A stretch of 64,000 nt of DNA from Butyricicoccus sp. OM04-18BH (GTDB lineage Bacteria > Bacillota > Clostridia > Oscillospirales > Butyricicoccaceae). Where the stretch lies: assembly GCF_003481705.1 (NCBI RefSeq), contig NZ_QULN01000003.1, positions 186,001 to 250,000 of the forward strand. Reading direction: 5' to 3'. The translations under genes and the position numbers were made by a program. The notes below the pieces were generated by a model. The model ran no database searches. It saw only the letters and a list, made by a program, of their open reading frames with translations, and was not told the DNA's origin. Below are positions 17,669 through 26,392 of the stretch, in pieces; position 1 is the first letter of the stretch; each line of letters starts with the position of its first letter.

Positions 17669-17697
17669 ATTATACCCCTTTTTATGCAGAATTTCAA
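17669..17697 (-). promoter_or_regulatory. hprK promoter
   Basis: Minus strand -35 TTGAAA (17692-17697), 17-bp spacer, consensus -10 TATAAT (17669-17674), 32 bp before the hprK ATG. Confidence 0.8.
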
Positions 17698-17756
17698 CTT
17701 ATTCCCGACTCGCCTCCGGCAAAACTTAAATTATCGAAAAAATTTCAAAAAAAATC

Positions 17757-17785
17757 TTGCATTTTCTCCTATGCTGTGGTAATAT
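17757..17785 (+). promoter_or_regulatory. rpmB promoter
   Basis: -35 TTGCAT (17757-17762), 17-bp spacer, -10 TAATAT (17780-17785), about 43 bp before the rpmB ATG. It is divergent from the hprK promoter. Confidence 0.7.
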
Positions 17786-17827
17786 AATATCTGCTATGCA
17801 AGAAACAAAGAAGGAGGTGCAGGAAAA

Positions 17828-18016
17828 ATGGCAAAGTGCGATATTTGCGGCAAGGGCGTGACCTTTGGTATTCAGGTCTCTCACTCTCATCGTCGTTCCA
17901 ATCGAACCTGGAAGCCGAATGTACGTCGTGTAAAGGCTCTGGTCGAAGGTACTCCCCGCCATATCAACGTATGTACTCGGTGCCTCCGTTCCGGCAAGGT
18001 AACCCGCGCTATCTGA
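17828..18016 (+). CDS. rpmB: 50S ribosomal protein L28
   Basis: The 62-residue protein starts MAKCDICGKGVTFGIQVSHS and ends in CTRCLRSGKVTRA. It keeps two zinc-ribbon cysteine pairs (CDIC and CTRC), so this is the zinc-binding (C+) form of L28. AAGGAGGTG lies upstream. Monocistronic, with its own promoter and terminator. Confidence 0.97.
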   Translation: MAKCDICGKGVTFGIQVSHSHRRSNRTWKPNVRRVKALVEGTPRHINVCTRCLRSGKVTRAI

Positions 18017-18042
18017 TTTTCGGCGTGACGTTGAATATGCTG

Positions 18043-18073
18043 AAAGCACTCTGCACGTCAGGGTGCTTTTTTT
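18043..18073 (+). terminator. rpmB terminator
   Basis: AAAGCACTCTG pairs with CAGGGTGCTTT (one mismatch) over a 5-nt loop, followed by T7. Confidence 0.85.
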
Positions 18074-18111
18074 CTGCCCATTATTTCTGTAGTATGTTAA
18101 GGTGATTTTCC

Positions 18112-18798
18112 ATGCGCAAGGCATTACGTCCCGCATTCACGGCGACTATTCCCGTGCTCTGCGGCTATCTGTTCATCGGTTTCGCGTTCGGCGTCATGCT
18201 GCGCGACATCGGCTTCACCACCCCGTGGGCGTTTCTGTGCAGTCTGACCATCTACGCCGGCTCGGGACAGTACCTGCTCGTCTCGCTGCTCGCGGCGAAG
18301 GCGTCGCTCGTGACGGTCGCGGTGATGACGCTGCTGCTCAACTGCCGTCACATTTTCTACGGTCTGTCCTTTCTCGAGACATTCCACAGCATGGGCGCGC
18401 GCAAGTGGTACATGATCTTCTCGCTGACCGATGAGACCTACTCGCTGCTCTGCTCGTTGAAAACGCCCTCTGACGTCGACCCGGACGCGATGCGCTTTCT
18501 GGTCGCCATTCTCGACCACGCCTACTGGATCATCGGCTCGATCATCGGCGCGTTCATCGGCGGTGTGCTGCCGTTCGACACGACGGGCATCGACTTTGCA
18601 ATGACCAGCATGTTCACGGTCATTTTCGTCGAGCAGTGGCAGGCGTCGAAAAGCCATGTCCCGGCGTTCCTCGGTCTCGGCGCGGCGGCACTCTCGCTCG
18701 CACTTCTCGGCCCTCAGAATTTCATCCTGCCCGCCATGCTTGCCATCTGCGTGATGCTCGTGGCACTGCGCCGGCAGCTTGCAAAGGAGGCGGCATAA
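18112..18798 (+). CDS. azlC: Branched-chain amino acid exporter, large subunit (AzlC family)
   Basis: A 228-residue polytopic membrane protein with the AzlC signature near the N-terminus (FTATIPVLCGYLFIGFAFGV) and LNCRHIFYGLS. AzlC with AzlD forms a two-subunit exporter for branched-chain amino acids (and azaleucine in Bacillus). AAGGTG lies before the ATG. azlD starts one base after its stop codon, so they form one operon. Confidence 0.9.
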   Translation: MRKALRPAFTATIPVLCGYLFIGFAFGVMLRDIGFTTPWAFLCSLTIYAGSGQYLLVSLLAAKASLVTVAVMTLLLNCRHIFYGLSFLETFHSMGARKWYMIFSLTDETYSLLCSLKTPSDVDPDAMRFLVAILDHAYWIIGSIIGAFIGGVLPFDTTGIDFAMTSMFTVIFVEQWQASKSHVPAFLGLGAAALSLALLGPQNFILPAMLAICVMLVALRRQLAKEAA

Positions 18799-19128
18799 AT
18801 GTCGATCGGATATGCTCTCGCGATGATCGCAGTCGCGGCGGTGTGCACGTTTGCCACCCGTGTTGCACCATTTCTGCTTTTTAACGGCAAAAAGCCGATT
18901 CCGCCGATCATCCGTTATCTGGGTGCGACGCTGCCTCCGGCGGTCATCGCGCTGCTCGTGGTGTACTGTCTCAAGAATGTCGGCTGGGTGACCGACACGC
19001 ACGGTGTTCCCGAGCTGCTGTGCATCGTGCTGACCGCAGTGCTGCACGTCTGGAAGCACAACAACCTGCTCTCCATCGGCGTCGCCACGGCGGCCTATAT
19101 GGTCCTGATTCAAACGGTGTTTGCGTAA
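18799..19128 (+). CDS. azlD: Branched-chain amino acid exporter, small subunit (AzlD family)
   Basis: A 109-residue protein with about four hydrophobic segments and the AzlD pattern TRVAPFLLF and RYLGATLPPAVIALLVVY. It begins immediately after azlC and is followed by a strong terminator. It is the expected partner of AzlC. Confidence 0.9.
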   Translation: MSIGYALAMIAVAAVCTFATRVAPFLLFNGKKPIPPIIRYLGATLPPAVIALLVVYCLKNVGWVTDTHGVPELLCIVLTAVLHVWKHNNLLSIGVATAAYMVLIQTVFA

Positions 19129-19137
19129 CACCGCTCC

Positions 19138-19167
19138 GCACCGGCGAAAGCCGGTGCTTTTTCTTTT
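19138..19167 (+). terminator. azlCD terminator
   Basis: Perfect stem GCACCGGC / GCCGGTGC with GAAA loop, followed by TTTTTCTTTTT. Confidence 0.9.
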
Positions 19168-19500
19168 TACCGTCAGTGGACGGCAAGCCTTCCGCAGATG
19201 CAGCGGTGCGTTCTTTTTTCTTTACCCTCAGCAGAGGGTTGATTTCCGCCGATACAGCGGTGCGCCGCTGGAGGCGAGACTGACTGCCGATGGGCAGGCC
19301 GGGCATTGCCGCCGCCCGGCGGCGGGGATTGCCGGGGTCTCCCGGCGGAGAAGGAGAACGCCGTACCCACGGCGGAGAGGGATGCCGCCGCCCGGCGGCG
19401 GGGGCAAGAGGGGGATAAGACACCGAATGGTTTCTTATCCCCCTCTTAACTCCCCCTCATCTTCCTTTGGACGCGACTCCCTCCGGTCGCGCGTCTAAAT
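19164..19500. repeat. Long intergenic repeat, left copy
   Basis: This copy corresponds, in inverted orientation, to 19690-19985. Matching blocks include GCCGATACAGCGGTGCGCC (19248 onward) with its reverse complement near 19863-19894, and CGCGACTCCC...GGTCGCGCGTC (19472 onward) with 19697-19724, the latter with one internal difference over 28 bp. It is G/C-rich and contains several small hairpins. No convincing gene lies in it; open frames here show no family sequence. Confidence 0.75.
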
Positions 19501-19689
19501 GCGAGGGGCCCACAGGGGCGTCTAGTGCTCCAAGGTATCATCATTGATTGAAGCGGAGCTTTTCGCAGCAGAACGCTGCCGCCCTGCACCGGATGGCCGC
19601 GCACTGTTATGCGCGGCAAACCACGTAAGGTAAACTCAGGGCAGCTCAGCTGCATATAAGCTGAAAGACGCACGGAACCGAGCCCCCGT
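19501..19689. other. Central non-coding spacer between the inverted repeats
   Basis: About 190 bp between the two repeat copies. I see no gene, RNA family or promoter I can name; there are small palindromes such as CAGCTCAGCTG-type stretches near 19641. Confidence 0.4.
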
Positions 19690-19985
19690 ACCCCCGTTTA
19701 GACGCGCGACCGCAGGGAGTCGCGGCTTAAAGGAGGGTTTGGGGGAGTCAAGAGGGGGCAAGGGAACCATACGGTGCCCTTGCCCCCTTTTGCCCCCGCC
19801 GTGGGCACGGCGTCCCCCGGCCGCCGAAGACGGCCACTGTGCATGCTCACTTTGAGCGTGAATCTCGCCTCCAGCGGCGCGCCGCTGTATCGGCGCAAGG
19901 TCTGCCATCAGCAGACGGTAAAAAAACGGCACGGCCGACGGAACAGCGGAAAGGCTTACCCTCTGCTGAGGGATATAAAGTAAAA
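19690..19985. repeat. Long intergenic repeat, right copy (inverted)
   Basis: The reverse complement of this segment aligns along its length to 19164-19500: both begin with a T-run and an ACCGTC/CCCTCAGCAGAGGG motif, continue through the GCCGATACAGCGG block, and end with the CGCGACTCCC...CGCGTCTAAA block. Together with the left copy it forms an 820-bp inverted-repeat structure between azlD and the cobalamin operon end. Confidence 0.75.
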
Positions 19986-20006
19986 AGGCTGCCAAATGGC
20001 AGCCTT
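19982..20006 (-). terminator. Terminator of the cobalamin operon
   Basis: Minus strand stem AGGCTGCC / GGCAGCCT with ATTT loop, followed by TTTT. It starts at the cbiC stop codon. Confidence 0.85.
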
Positions 20007-20640
20007 AAAAGCCCTCCCGGCGGATCAGCTGGTACAGCAGCGCATTGACAATCGCCGCCGCGACATTCGAGCCGCCCTTGCGCCCCCGCGCAATGATATA
20101 CGGCGTTTTTCCGCCGATAAACAGCTCCTTCGCCTCGACAACATTGACAAAACCTACCGGCACGCCGATGACGAGCGCCGGCTTCACCTCGTCCCTCCCG
20201 ATCAGCTCGTGCAGTCGGATGAGCGCTGTCGGCGCGTTGCCGACCGCGAAGATCAGCGGCCCGTCCAGTCTGGCGGCATGCTCCATCGAGACCACCGCCC
20301 GCGTCACGCCGCGCTCCTTTGCCTCGTGCGCGATGTCCGGGTCCGCCATGAGACAAAGCGCCTTCGCGCCGAGCTTCGTGAGCGACGGCTTGCTGATGCC
20401 TGAGAGCGCCATGTTTGTATCCGTGACAATGGTCGCGCCGCTGCACAGAGCGGCCTTAGCTTGCTCGATCACGTCCGGCGAAAACGCGAGATTGTCCGCA
20501 TAATCAAAATCCGCCGTCGTGTGGATGACGCGCTTGACGACCTCGGCGATGCCGTCCGGAAACGCGCGCGTGCCCAGCTCCTCCGTGATGATCTCGAACG
20601 AGCGCTTTTCAATGTCCTGCGGCTTCATGTATCCGTTCAA
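20005..20640 (-). CDS. cbiC: Precorrin-8X / cobalt-precorrin-8 methylmutase
   Basis: Moves the C11 methyl group to C12, giving cobyrinic acid. The 211-residue protein contains ATIVTDTNMALSGI, AVVSMEHAARLDG and PVGFVNVVEAKE, all conserved in CobH/CbiC. The start is a TTG at 20640 with GGGAGGGG eight bases upstream, overlapping the cobO stop; an in-frame ATG at 20628 is the alternative. Last gene of the cobalamin run, ending in the operon terminator. Confidence 0.93.
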   Translation of the reverse strand: MNGYMKPQDIEKRSFEIITEELGTRAFPDGIAEVVKRVIHTTADFDYADNLAFSPDVIEQAKAALCSGATIVTDTNMALSGISKPSLTKLGAKALCLMADPDIAHEAKERGVTRAVVSMEHAARLDGPLIFAVGNAPTALIRLHELIGRDEVKPALVIGVPVGFVNVVEAKELFIGGKTPYIIARGRKGGSNVAAAIVNALLYQLIRREGF

Positions 20641-21164
20641 AATTCAATCCCCTCCCGTGCGGCGACGCCCTTTTCATAGGGGTGCCGCCGTTTCTGCATT
20701 TCCGTGATGTAATCCGCGTGCGCCGTCAGTCCCGCCGACGGGCTGCGGCCTGTGAGCACGACCTCGAGCATGTCCGGACGGTTTTCGAGAAAGCCCGTCA
20801 CCGTCTTTTCGGGCAGAAAGCCGCCGTTTACTGCCGCGCATACCTCGTCGAGCACGAGCAGCGTCGCGCCCTTCCGCACCGCATAGCCGGCCGCGGCATC
20901 GAACGTGCGGACGAGCGCGGCGGCGGTCTCTGCCTTCTCCTCGTCCGTCATGCGGAAGGTGAACTTGCCGGCCGGGTTCGCCGCGAGCACGGTCACGCCA
21001 AGCTTCGCGAGCACGCGGCACTCCCCCGATGAGCCGTCCTTGAGAAACTGTGCAAAAACGACCTTTCCGCCGTGTCCGGCGTGGCGCACCGCAAGGCCAA
21101 CGGCCGCTGTCGTTTTGCCCTTGCCGTCGCCGCAGTAGAGATGGACCAGTCCGCTGGTTTTCAT
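20637..21164 (-). CDS. cobO: Cob(I)yrinic acid a,c-diamide adenosyltransferase (CobA/CobO/BtuR type)
   Basis: Attaches the 5'-deoxyadenosyl group to Co(I). The P-loop GDGKGKTTAAVGLAVRHAG (residues 11-29) and the ATLLVLDEVCAAVNGG segment define the BtuR family; 175 residues is normal. Its ATG overlaps the cbiP stop by 4 nt (ATGA). Confidence 0.94.
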   Translation of the reverse strand: MKTSGLVHLYCGDGKGKTTAAVGLAVRHAGHGGKVVFAQFLKDGSSGECRVLAKLGVTVLAANPAGKFTFRMTDEEKAETAAALVRTFDAAAGYAVRKGATLLVLDEVCAAVNGGFLPEKTVTGFLENRPDMLEVVLTGRSPSAGLTAHADYITEMQKRRHPYEKGVAAREGIEF

Positions 21165-22660
21165 GCTTTTCCCTCCATGATGTCGTAGATCCGCTGCATA
21201 TCCAGACTGCGCCGCACGGTATCCGCGAGCAGGTCATACTGCCGCTCCCGGTAGACTGCCGGGTCCTCTGCCGCGCCCTCGAGCGTCACGCCCTTCCGCT
21301 CTGCGAGCGCCTGCGCAAGCCGCTGCGCGGCCTCCGGTGCGTCAAACACGCCGTGCAGGTAGGTACCGCAGGCGTTTTCCGTCACGCAGCCGTCCGGTAC
21401 TTCGTGTTCGCCGTGCTTCAGCGTGACAAACGGCTGCGCGTCCGCGTCGCGCACGGTCTCTCCCATGTGGATCTCATAGCCCTCGACTGCAAGTCCGGAC
21501 AGACCATGCAGCACGCCCGCAGCGTCCGCGACCGTACCGTGCGTCTGAACCGTGGTCTTTGCCGTGCGGAACACGGTCTCGACCGGAAGCAGGCCGATGC
21601 CGCGCAGACTGCCGCCGCCCTCGGTGTTTTCGGGGTCGGACACCGTCCGCCCCATCATCTGATAGCCGCCGCAGATGCCGAAAACCGGCGTTCCTGCCGC
21701 GTGCGCCTTGAGCAGCGCCGCCTCCATGCCGCTCTCGCGCAGCCAGCGGAGATCCGCGATCGTGGACTTGGTGCCGGGCAGGATGATGAGGTCCGCACCC
21801 TCCAGCTGTGCCGGGCGGTCCGCATAGCGGACACTAACGCCCGGAACACGCGAAAGTGCAGAAAAATCGGTAAAATTGGACAGACGCGGCAGCTTGACCA
21901 CCGCAATATTCACGAGCGCAGGTGCGCTTTTCGTTTCCAGACGCTCGGAAAGGCTGTCCTCGTCGTCAATGTCGAAATGGCCGTAAGGTACCACGCCGAG
22001 CACAGGCTTGCCGGTCAGCTCCTCGAGCTGCGTCAGACCCGGCCGGAGGATTTCCACGTCGCCGCGGAATTTGTTGATGACAAGGCCGCGGATGCGCGCC
22101 TGCTCGTCCTCGTCGAGCAGCTTGACCGTGCCGTAGAGCGAAGCGAACACGCCGCCGCGGTCGATGTCCCCGACGAGCAGCACCGGTGCGTCCACGAGCT
22201 TCGCAAGTCCCATGTTCACGATGTCGTCCTGCTTGAGATTGATCTCGGCCGGACTGCCGGCGCCCTCGATGACAATGATGTCGTTCTCGGCGGCGAGGCT
22301 GTCGAACGCCTCCTTAATAACCGGCAGGAGCGCCTTTTTGTGCCCCCAGTATTCGCGCGCTGTGCGGTTTCCGTGCGCCTCGCCCATGATGATCACCTGT
22401 GAGCCGACGTCGCTCGTCGGCTTGAGCAGGATCGGGTTCATGCGCACATCGGGCGCGATGCCTGCCGCCTCAGCCTGAACGACCTGTGCACGGCCCATTT
22501 CCCTGCCGTCTGCCGTGATGAACGAGTTGAGCGCCATGTTCTGCGACTTGAACGGCGCGACCCGGTAGCCGTCCTGTCTGAAAATGCGGCACAGCGCCGC
22601 GCAAAGCAGACTTTTTCCGGCGTTCGAGCACGTGCCCTGAACCATGATGAGTTTTGCCAT
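21161..22660 (-). CDS. cbiP: Cobyric acid synthase
   Basis: Amidates four side chains of adenosylcobyrinate a,c-diamide with glutamine and ATP. The dethiobiotin-synthetase-like N-terminus (MVQGTCSNAGKSLLCAAL) and the class I glutamine amidotransferase domain with nucleophile motif FGICGGYQMMG are both complete; 499 residues is typical. It lies 15 nt after cobD. Confidence 0.95.
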   Translation of the reverse strand: MAKLIMVQGTCSNAGKSLLCAALCRIFRQDGYRVAPFKSQNMALNSFITADGREMGRAQVVQAEAAGIAPDVRMNPILLKPTSDVGSQVIIMGEAHGNRTAREYWGHKKALLPVIKEAFDSLAAENDIIVIEGAGSPAEINLKQDDIVNMGLAKLVDAPVLLVGDIDRGGVFASLYGTVKLLDEDEQARIRGLVINKFRGDVEILRPGLTQLEELTGKPVLGVVPYGHFDIDDEDSLSERLETKSAPALVNIAVVKLPRLSNFTDFSALSRVPGVSVRYADRPAQLEGADLIILPGTKSTIADLRWLRESGMEAALLKAHAAGTPVFGICGGYQMMGRTVSDPENTEGGGSLRGIGLLPVETVFRTAKTTVQTHGTVADAAGVLHGLSGLAVEGYEIHMGETVRDADAQPFVTLKHGEHEVPDGCVTENACGTYLHGVFDAPEAAQRLAQALAERKGVTLEGAAEDPAVYRERQYDLLADTVRRSLDMQRIYDIMEGKA

Positions 22661-22675
22661 GACAGCCGTCCTTCC

Positions 22676-23734
22676 CTATATTTCCTGTATCTGCCGCAGA
22701 GCGTGCAGCAGTTTTTCGCTCGCGTCTCTCGTTTTGACCGCCGTCCGGTAAAAGCCGGGGCCGAGTCCGCGGTAATTTGAGCAGTTTCGTATCATGATAC
22801 CCTGTTTTCTCAGTTTTTCATCGAGTTTTTCGTCTGAAGAACGAAAAAGCAGAAAGTTCGCCTCACCCGGATAGACCCTGACGCCGCACGAGCGCAGACC
22901 GTCCGTGAGATAGGCGCGTTCCTCCGCGATGCGGCGTGCCGTCTGCTCACGCCAGCCGATCTGCTTCGCAGCAGCCTCCGCGCACGCCTGCGCGATGACC
23001 GACACGTTCCACGGCTGCCCGGCGCGGTAAAGTCCATCAATGACCGTCCTGTCTGCGGTCATGCACCAGCCGAACCGCACGCCTGGGACGGCGAACATTT
23101 TCGTGTAGGCGCGGAGCAGGATGAGACAGGGAAATGCTTCGAGCAGTCCGGAGAGGGAATGCTGCTCTGCATCGAGCAGAAAATCGTTAAAACATTCGTC
23201 TGCGACCAGATAAACACTGTTTTCTGCACATTTTTGAACTATTTTGCGCATCAGTTCCGGTTCTGCCGTGCGGCCGGTCGGATTGTTGGGATTGCACAAA
23301 TATATTGCGTCATATTTAGACGAAATGTCAGAGAGCAGCCGCTCCGTGACCGCAAAATCCTCACTCTCGCGCAGCATATGAAAGTCGATTTCCGCGCCTG
23401 TGAGCGTTCTTTCGTATTCCGCGAAGGTCGGTGCGGTGAGCAGCACGCGCTTCGGCCTGAGCACCGCTGCGAGGCGGTCGAGCACATCTGCCGCGCCGTT
23501 TCCGCAGTAAACCATGTCCGCCGGAATCCCCTCCGCTTCCGCAACAGCCTGCCGCGCCGCGCGGCAGAACGGGTCGGGATAATGCGTGCATTCATCCACA
23601 GCCCTGTGCATTGCCTTGCGGACCGCCTCAGGTACGCCGAACGGATTGATATTTGCGGAAAGGTCGATCGGCTGCGCACCGAATTCGCTCACAAAAGTTT
23701 CTATATCTCCGCCGTGGCAGTAGGAATAAGCCAT
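22676..23734 (-). CDS. cobD: Threonine-phosphate decarboxylase, CobD-like
   Basis: PLP enzyme that makes (R)-1-amino-2-propanol phosphate, the linker between corrin ring and nucleotide loop. A class I aminotransferase fold is shown by DLSANINPFG, CNPNNPTG and the lysine motif RAYTKMFAVPGVRFG. 352 residues. It sits 4 nt after cbiB, whose product uses its product, which supports CobD over a histidinol-phosphate aminotransferase. Confidence 0.92.
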   Translation of the reverse strand: MAYSYCHGGDIETFVSEFGAQPIDLSANINPFGVPEAVRKAMHRAVDECTHYPDPFCRAARQAVAEAEGIPADMVYCGNGAADVLDRLAAVLRPKRVLLTAPTFAEYERTLTGAEIDFHMLRESEDFAVTERLLSDISSKYDAIYLCNPNNPTGRTAEPELMRKIVQKCAENSVYLVADECFNDFLLDAEQHSLSGLLEAFPCLILLRAYTKMFAVPGVRFGWCMTADRTVIDGLYRAGQPWNVSVIAQACAEAAAKQIGWREQTARRIAEERAYLTDGLRSCGVRVYPGEANFLLFRSSDEKLDEKLRKQGIMIRNCSNYRGLGPGFYRTAVKTRDASEKLLHALRQIQEI

Positions 23735-23738
23735 TATA

Positions 23739-24695
23739 TCACCTCTGAAGTGTCAGTCTGACCGCGCAGCACAGCGCAAGCGCGAGCACGCTCGCGGCGT
23801 TCATCAGGTCGATCGTCGCGAGGATATCCGTGCGGTTCACACGGCGCAGCGGGTCTCCGAACGCCGCCTTTCTGACGGTTTTCCCGAAGTAGCTCGCGTC
23901 GCCGCCGAGCTGGATGTGCAGCGCCCCGGCACACGCGGACTCGGTCTGGCCGGCGTTCGGGCTCTTGTGCAGATTGCGGTCGCGGCGGTAGATACGCAGC
24001 GCGCTGCGGTTGTCGAGCCGCAGCATGCCCGCGCCGGCGATGATGCAGAGCGCAGACAGCCGTGCCGGGATGAAGTTAAAAATATCGTCCATTTTCGCAG
24101 AAAACTTGCCTAAATACTCGTATTTTTCGTTGTGATATCCGACCATCGAGTCAAGCGTATTGACCGCCTTGTAGAGCATTCCGAGCGGCGCACCGCCGAT
24201 AAGCATATAGATGAGCGGCGAAACGACACCGTCAGTCAGGTTCTCTGCGATGGTCTCTACGGCGGCCTTGATGACGCCTTCTTCGGAAAGCGCAGCAGTG
24301 TCGCGGCCGACATACCACGCGACGGCCTTTCGGCCTTCCTCGACCGACTCCTTCACAGCACGGTAAACATGCTGCCCGGCTTCAGACAAGCTTTTTCGTG
24401 CAAAAATCAGCCAGCAAAGGATTGAATTCGCGGCAAATCCAAGCCAGAAATTGATTCTGGCGAGAAATCGAAGGACGAGGAACGGAACCGCGAAGCTGAC
24501 GCCGCAGACAACGATCCAAAGCACGACACCTGCGAATATCATTGCACCTTTTCGGGGCGGAAAAAGCCGTCTAAGCAGTTTTTCCATGCAGGAAATCAAC
24601 TTTCCTACGGCACAGACTGGGTGCGGGAGCCACTTTGGATCACCGAGCAGCGCGTCGAGCGCAAAGCCGAGCATGACGGCACAGGTTACAGCCAT
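23739..24695 (-). CDS. cbiB: Adenosylcobinamide-phosphate synthase (membrane)
   Basis: Condenses adenosylcobyric acid with aminopropanol phosphate. The family motifs ALLGDPKWLPHPVCAVGK near the N-terminus, AETIAENLTDGVVSPL-like segment and the C-terminal RRDRNLHKSPNAGQTES are present, with several membrane helices; 318 residues. Directly follows the small CobU-like gene. Confidence 0.94.
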   Translation of the reverse strand: MAVTCAVMLGFALDALLGDPKWLPHPVCAVGKLISCMEKLLRRLFPPRKGAMIFAGVVLWIVVCGVSFAVPFLVLRFLARINFWLGFAANSILCWLIFARKSLSEAGQHVYRAVKESVEEGRKAVAWYVGRDTAALSEEGVIKAAVETIAENLTDGVVSPLIYMLIGGAPLGMLYKAVNTLDSMVGYHNEKYEYLGKFSAKMDDIFNFIPARLSALCIIAGAGMLRLDNRSALRIYRRDRNLHKSPNAGQTESACAGALHIQLGGDASYFGKTVRKAAFGDPLRRVNRTDILATIDLMNAASVLALALCCAVRLTLQR

Positions 24696-25025
24696 TTATT
24701 TCAACTCTCCTTTAATAAACTGCGGCACGCCGGCCCAGACACGGATGACCGCGTCCGCCTCCGATGCGAGCGCACAGCACAGCCGTCCAACGGCTTCGCG
24801 CCAGTTTTCGTCATTTGGTTCGATCGGAACCACGCCGCAGCCAATTTCATCGCAAGTGATCACATGGCCGCGCAGCGTTGCAGAAAGTTCCAGCGGGTCC
24901 TGCTCTTTTTGCAGCATTTCACGCACTTTTTCATGAAGATTATAGATTTTCGGTTCATCAGGATACAGCTTTTCTGCAATTTCGCGTTTTCCCTGAAACG
25001 AACCGCCTATGATAAGTACAGTCAT
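24696..25025 (-). CDS. Short CobU-like P-loop protein
   Basis: A 109-residue protein starting VLIIGGSFQGKREIAEKL, a P-loop variant of the CobU GGxxSGKS motif, and ending with CDEIGCGVVPIEPNDENWRE and VWAGVPQFIKG, which match the CobU C-terminal region. It lacks much of the CobU middle. Its ATG overlaps the cobS stop (ATGA). A full-length cobU is present three genes upstream, so this may be a specialised or auxiliary paralogue; function is uncertain. Confidence 0.75.
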   Translation of the reverse strand: MTVLIIGGSFQGKREIAEKLYPDEPKIYNLHEKVREMLQKEQDPLELSATLRGHVITCDEIGCGVVPIEPNDENWREAVGRLCCALASEADAVIRVWAGVPQFIKGELK

Positions 25026-25810
25026 AACACAAGTCCTCCGAACGCTGCAACAGCTAGGCATAAAAGTTCTGAAATCGAGATACAAAAGCCTGCCAGATCA
25101 CCGGTTATCCCTCCAAAAGTTCGTTTTGAAAGTTTTTCGTGAAAGGCATACCACAGCATGAGGAGCACGGTCAGAATCAGCGCTGCCGTCGTACCGTGCG
25201 GAACGCCGAAAAGAAGCACTCCGGAAATCAGCAAATATACCATTGTTTCCAGCAATAAAACGACCGAAACCGCACGTTTATCACTGTTTTCCGCAAAAAT
25301 ATGTGCGAGTCCGCTGTCCTTCGCACAGGGAGAAGCTACCACCTTGCGTCCGCCTATTGCGCGCGCGGCCGGAAATGCGACAAGAACAAGAGGAAACAGT
25401 TCGGAATATTCAAAAATCTGTGAAAAGCAGGCACATTCAGCAAGTAAAAATGCACAAATCCACATCGGACCAAATGCACCGACGTGAGGGTCTTTTAGAA
25501 TAGCGAGCCGCTTTTCACGATCTCCGAAAGAACAAAGCGCATCGCAGGTATCGCACAGGCCGTCAAGATGAATGCCGCCCGAAATGCACAGCGGTATCAG
25601 TGTCGCTCCAACCGCATAAAACAGCGAATTCGCACGAAAAAAGCTGCAAAAAGCAAACCAGATCCAGGATACCGTGCTAATGATGACTCCGACAAACGGG
25701 AGAAAAATGAGCGCCCAGCGCATCGTCTTTTTTTCCCAGTTCACCTGCGGAACAGGGATAGCAGAATACATCGAAAACGCTACAAAAATACCGCTGATTA
25801 CGCTTTTCAC
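25022..25810 (-). CDS. cobS: Adenosylcobinamide-GDP ribazoletransferase (cobalamin synthase)
   Basis: Membrane enzyme that joins adenosylcobinamide-GDP to alpha-ribazole (phosphate). FSMYSAIPVPQVNW at the N-terminus and GGIHLDGLCDTCDALCS, the metal-binding motif, are diagnostic; about six hydrophobic helices. The GTG at 25810 overlaps the cobU stop as GTGA with GGAAGTG upstream; an earlier ATG at 25849 would lie inside cobU. AT-richer than most genes of the run. Confidence 0.93.
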   Translation of the reverse strand: MKSVISGIFVAFSMYSAIPVPQVNWEKKTMRWALIFLPFVGVIISTVSWIWFAFCSFFRANSLFYAVGATLIPLCISGGIHLDGLCDTCDALCSFGDREKRLAILKDPHVGAFGPMWICAFLLAECACFSQIFEYSELFPLVLVAFPAARAIGGRKVVASPCAKDSGLAHIFAENSDKRAVSVVLLLETMVYLLISGVLLFGVPHGTTAALILTVLLMLWYAFHEKLSKRTFGGITGDLAGFCISISELLCLAVAAFGGLVL

Positions 25811-26334
25811 CTTGTTTTCACTTCCTTTATCGGCAATAAAATTCCGCAAACGCTTTCGTAAACTGCATCTGCATCCCGTGTAATTTTTTCATGAAGCTCC
25901 GCAAGTTTTTGCAGATAATTTTCCGTTTCCGGCGGATAACTTCCTCCATCCGAAAAGATTTCATTGGAAACGATCACCAGCGTATCACAATATGATTTCA
26001 ATTTTTCTACGCCATCAAGTATGGATTTTACACAGTTTTGTGCCGTGCCATCCGGAGAGAAAATTTCATTAGCGAGCAGATTGCCCAAATCCTCAAGTAA
26101 AATCCCGTCATAATGACGATCAATTTGCAGACCTTTCAAATCGAGTGAACGTTCTACAGTATGAAAACCTTTTCCGTCTCGCAGCTTACGATGCCGCGCG
26201 ATTCGTGCCCTGGCGCTTTTACCAAACGGCTGCATCGTCGCAAGGTACAGTTTGCTGTGTGCTCGCGCACATATGATTTTTTCAGCATGTTCCGATTTTC
26301 CGGAGGCTGCTCCTCCTGTCACCAAAACGAGCAT
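25807..26334 (-). CDS. cobU: Adenosylcobinamide kinase / guanylyltransferase
   Basis: Phosphorylates adenosylcobinamide and transfers GMP to it. P-loop VTGGAASGKSEHAE at residues 5-18, then ARHRKLRDGKGFHTVE containing the region of the guanylylated histidine, and LLEDLGNLLANE. 175 residues. AAGGAGG lies before the ATG. It follows cobT after a 58-bp AT-rich gap. Confidence 0.92.
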   Translation of the reverse strand: MLVLVTGGAASGKSEHAEKIICARAHSKLYLATMQPFGKSARARIARHRKLRDGKGFHTVERSLDLKGLQIDRHYDGILLEDLGNLLANEIFSPDGTAQNCVKSILDGVEKLKSYCDTLVIVSNEIFSDGGSYPPETENYLQKLAELHEKITRDADAVYESVCGILLPIKEVKTR

Positions 26335-26392
26335 ATTCTCGCCTCCTTCGCCGTTTTAATTATTGAAATCATATTGTTAATTTGTTCAAGCA

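Noticed and set aside
19636..19995. Small minus-strand open frame in the inverted-repeat element
   Set aside because: It spans the repeat and the cobalamin terminator, lacks a ribosome site and encodes low-complexity Arg/Ala/Pro-rich sequence.
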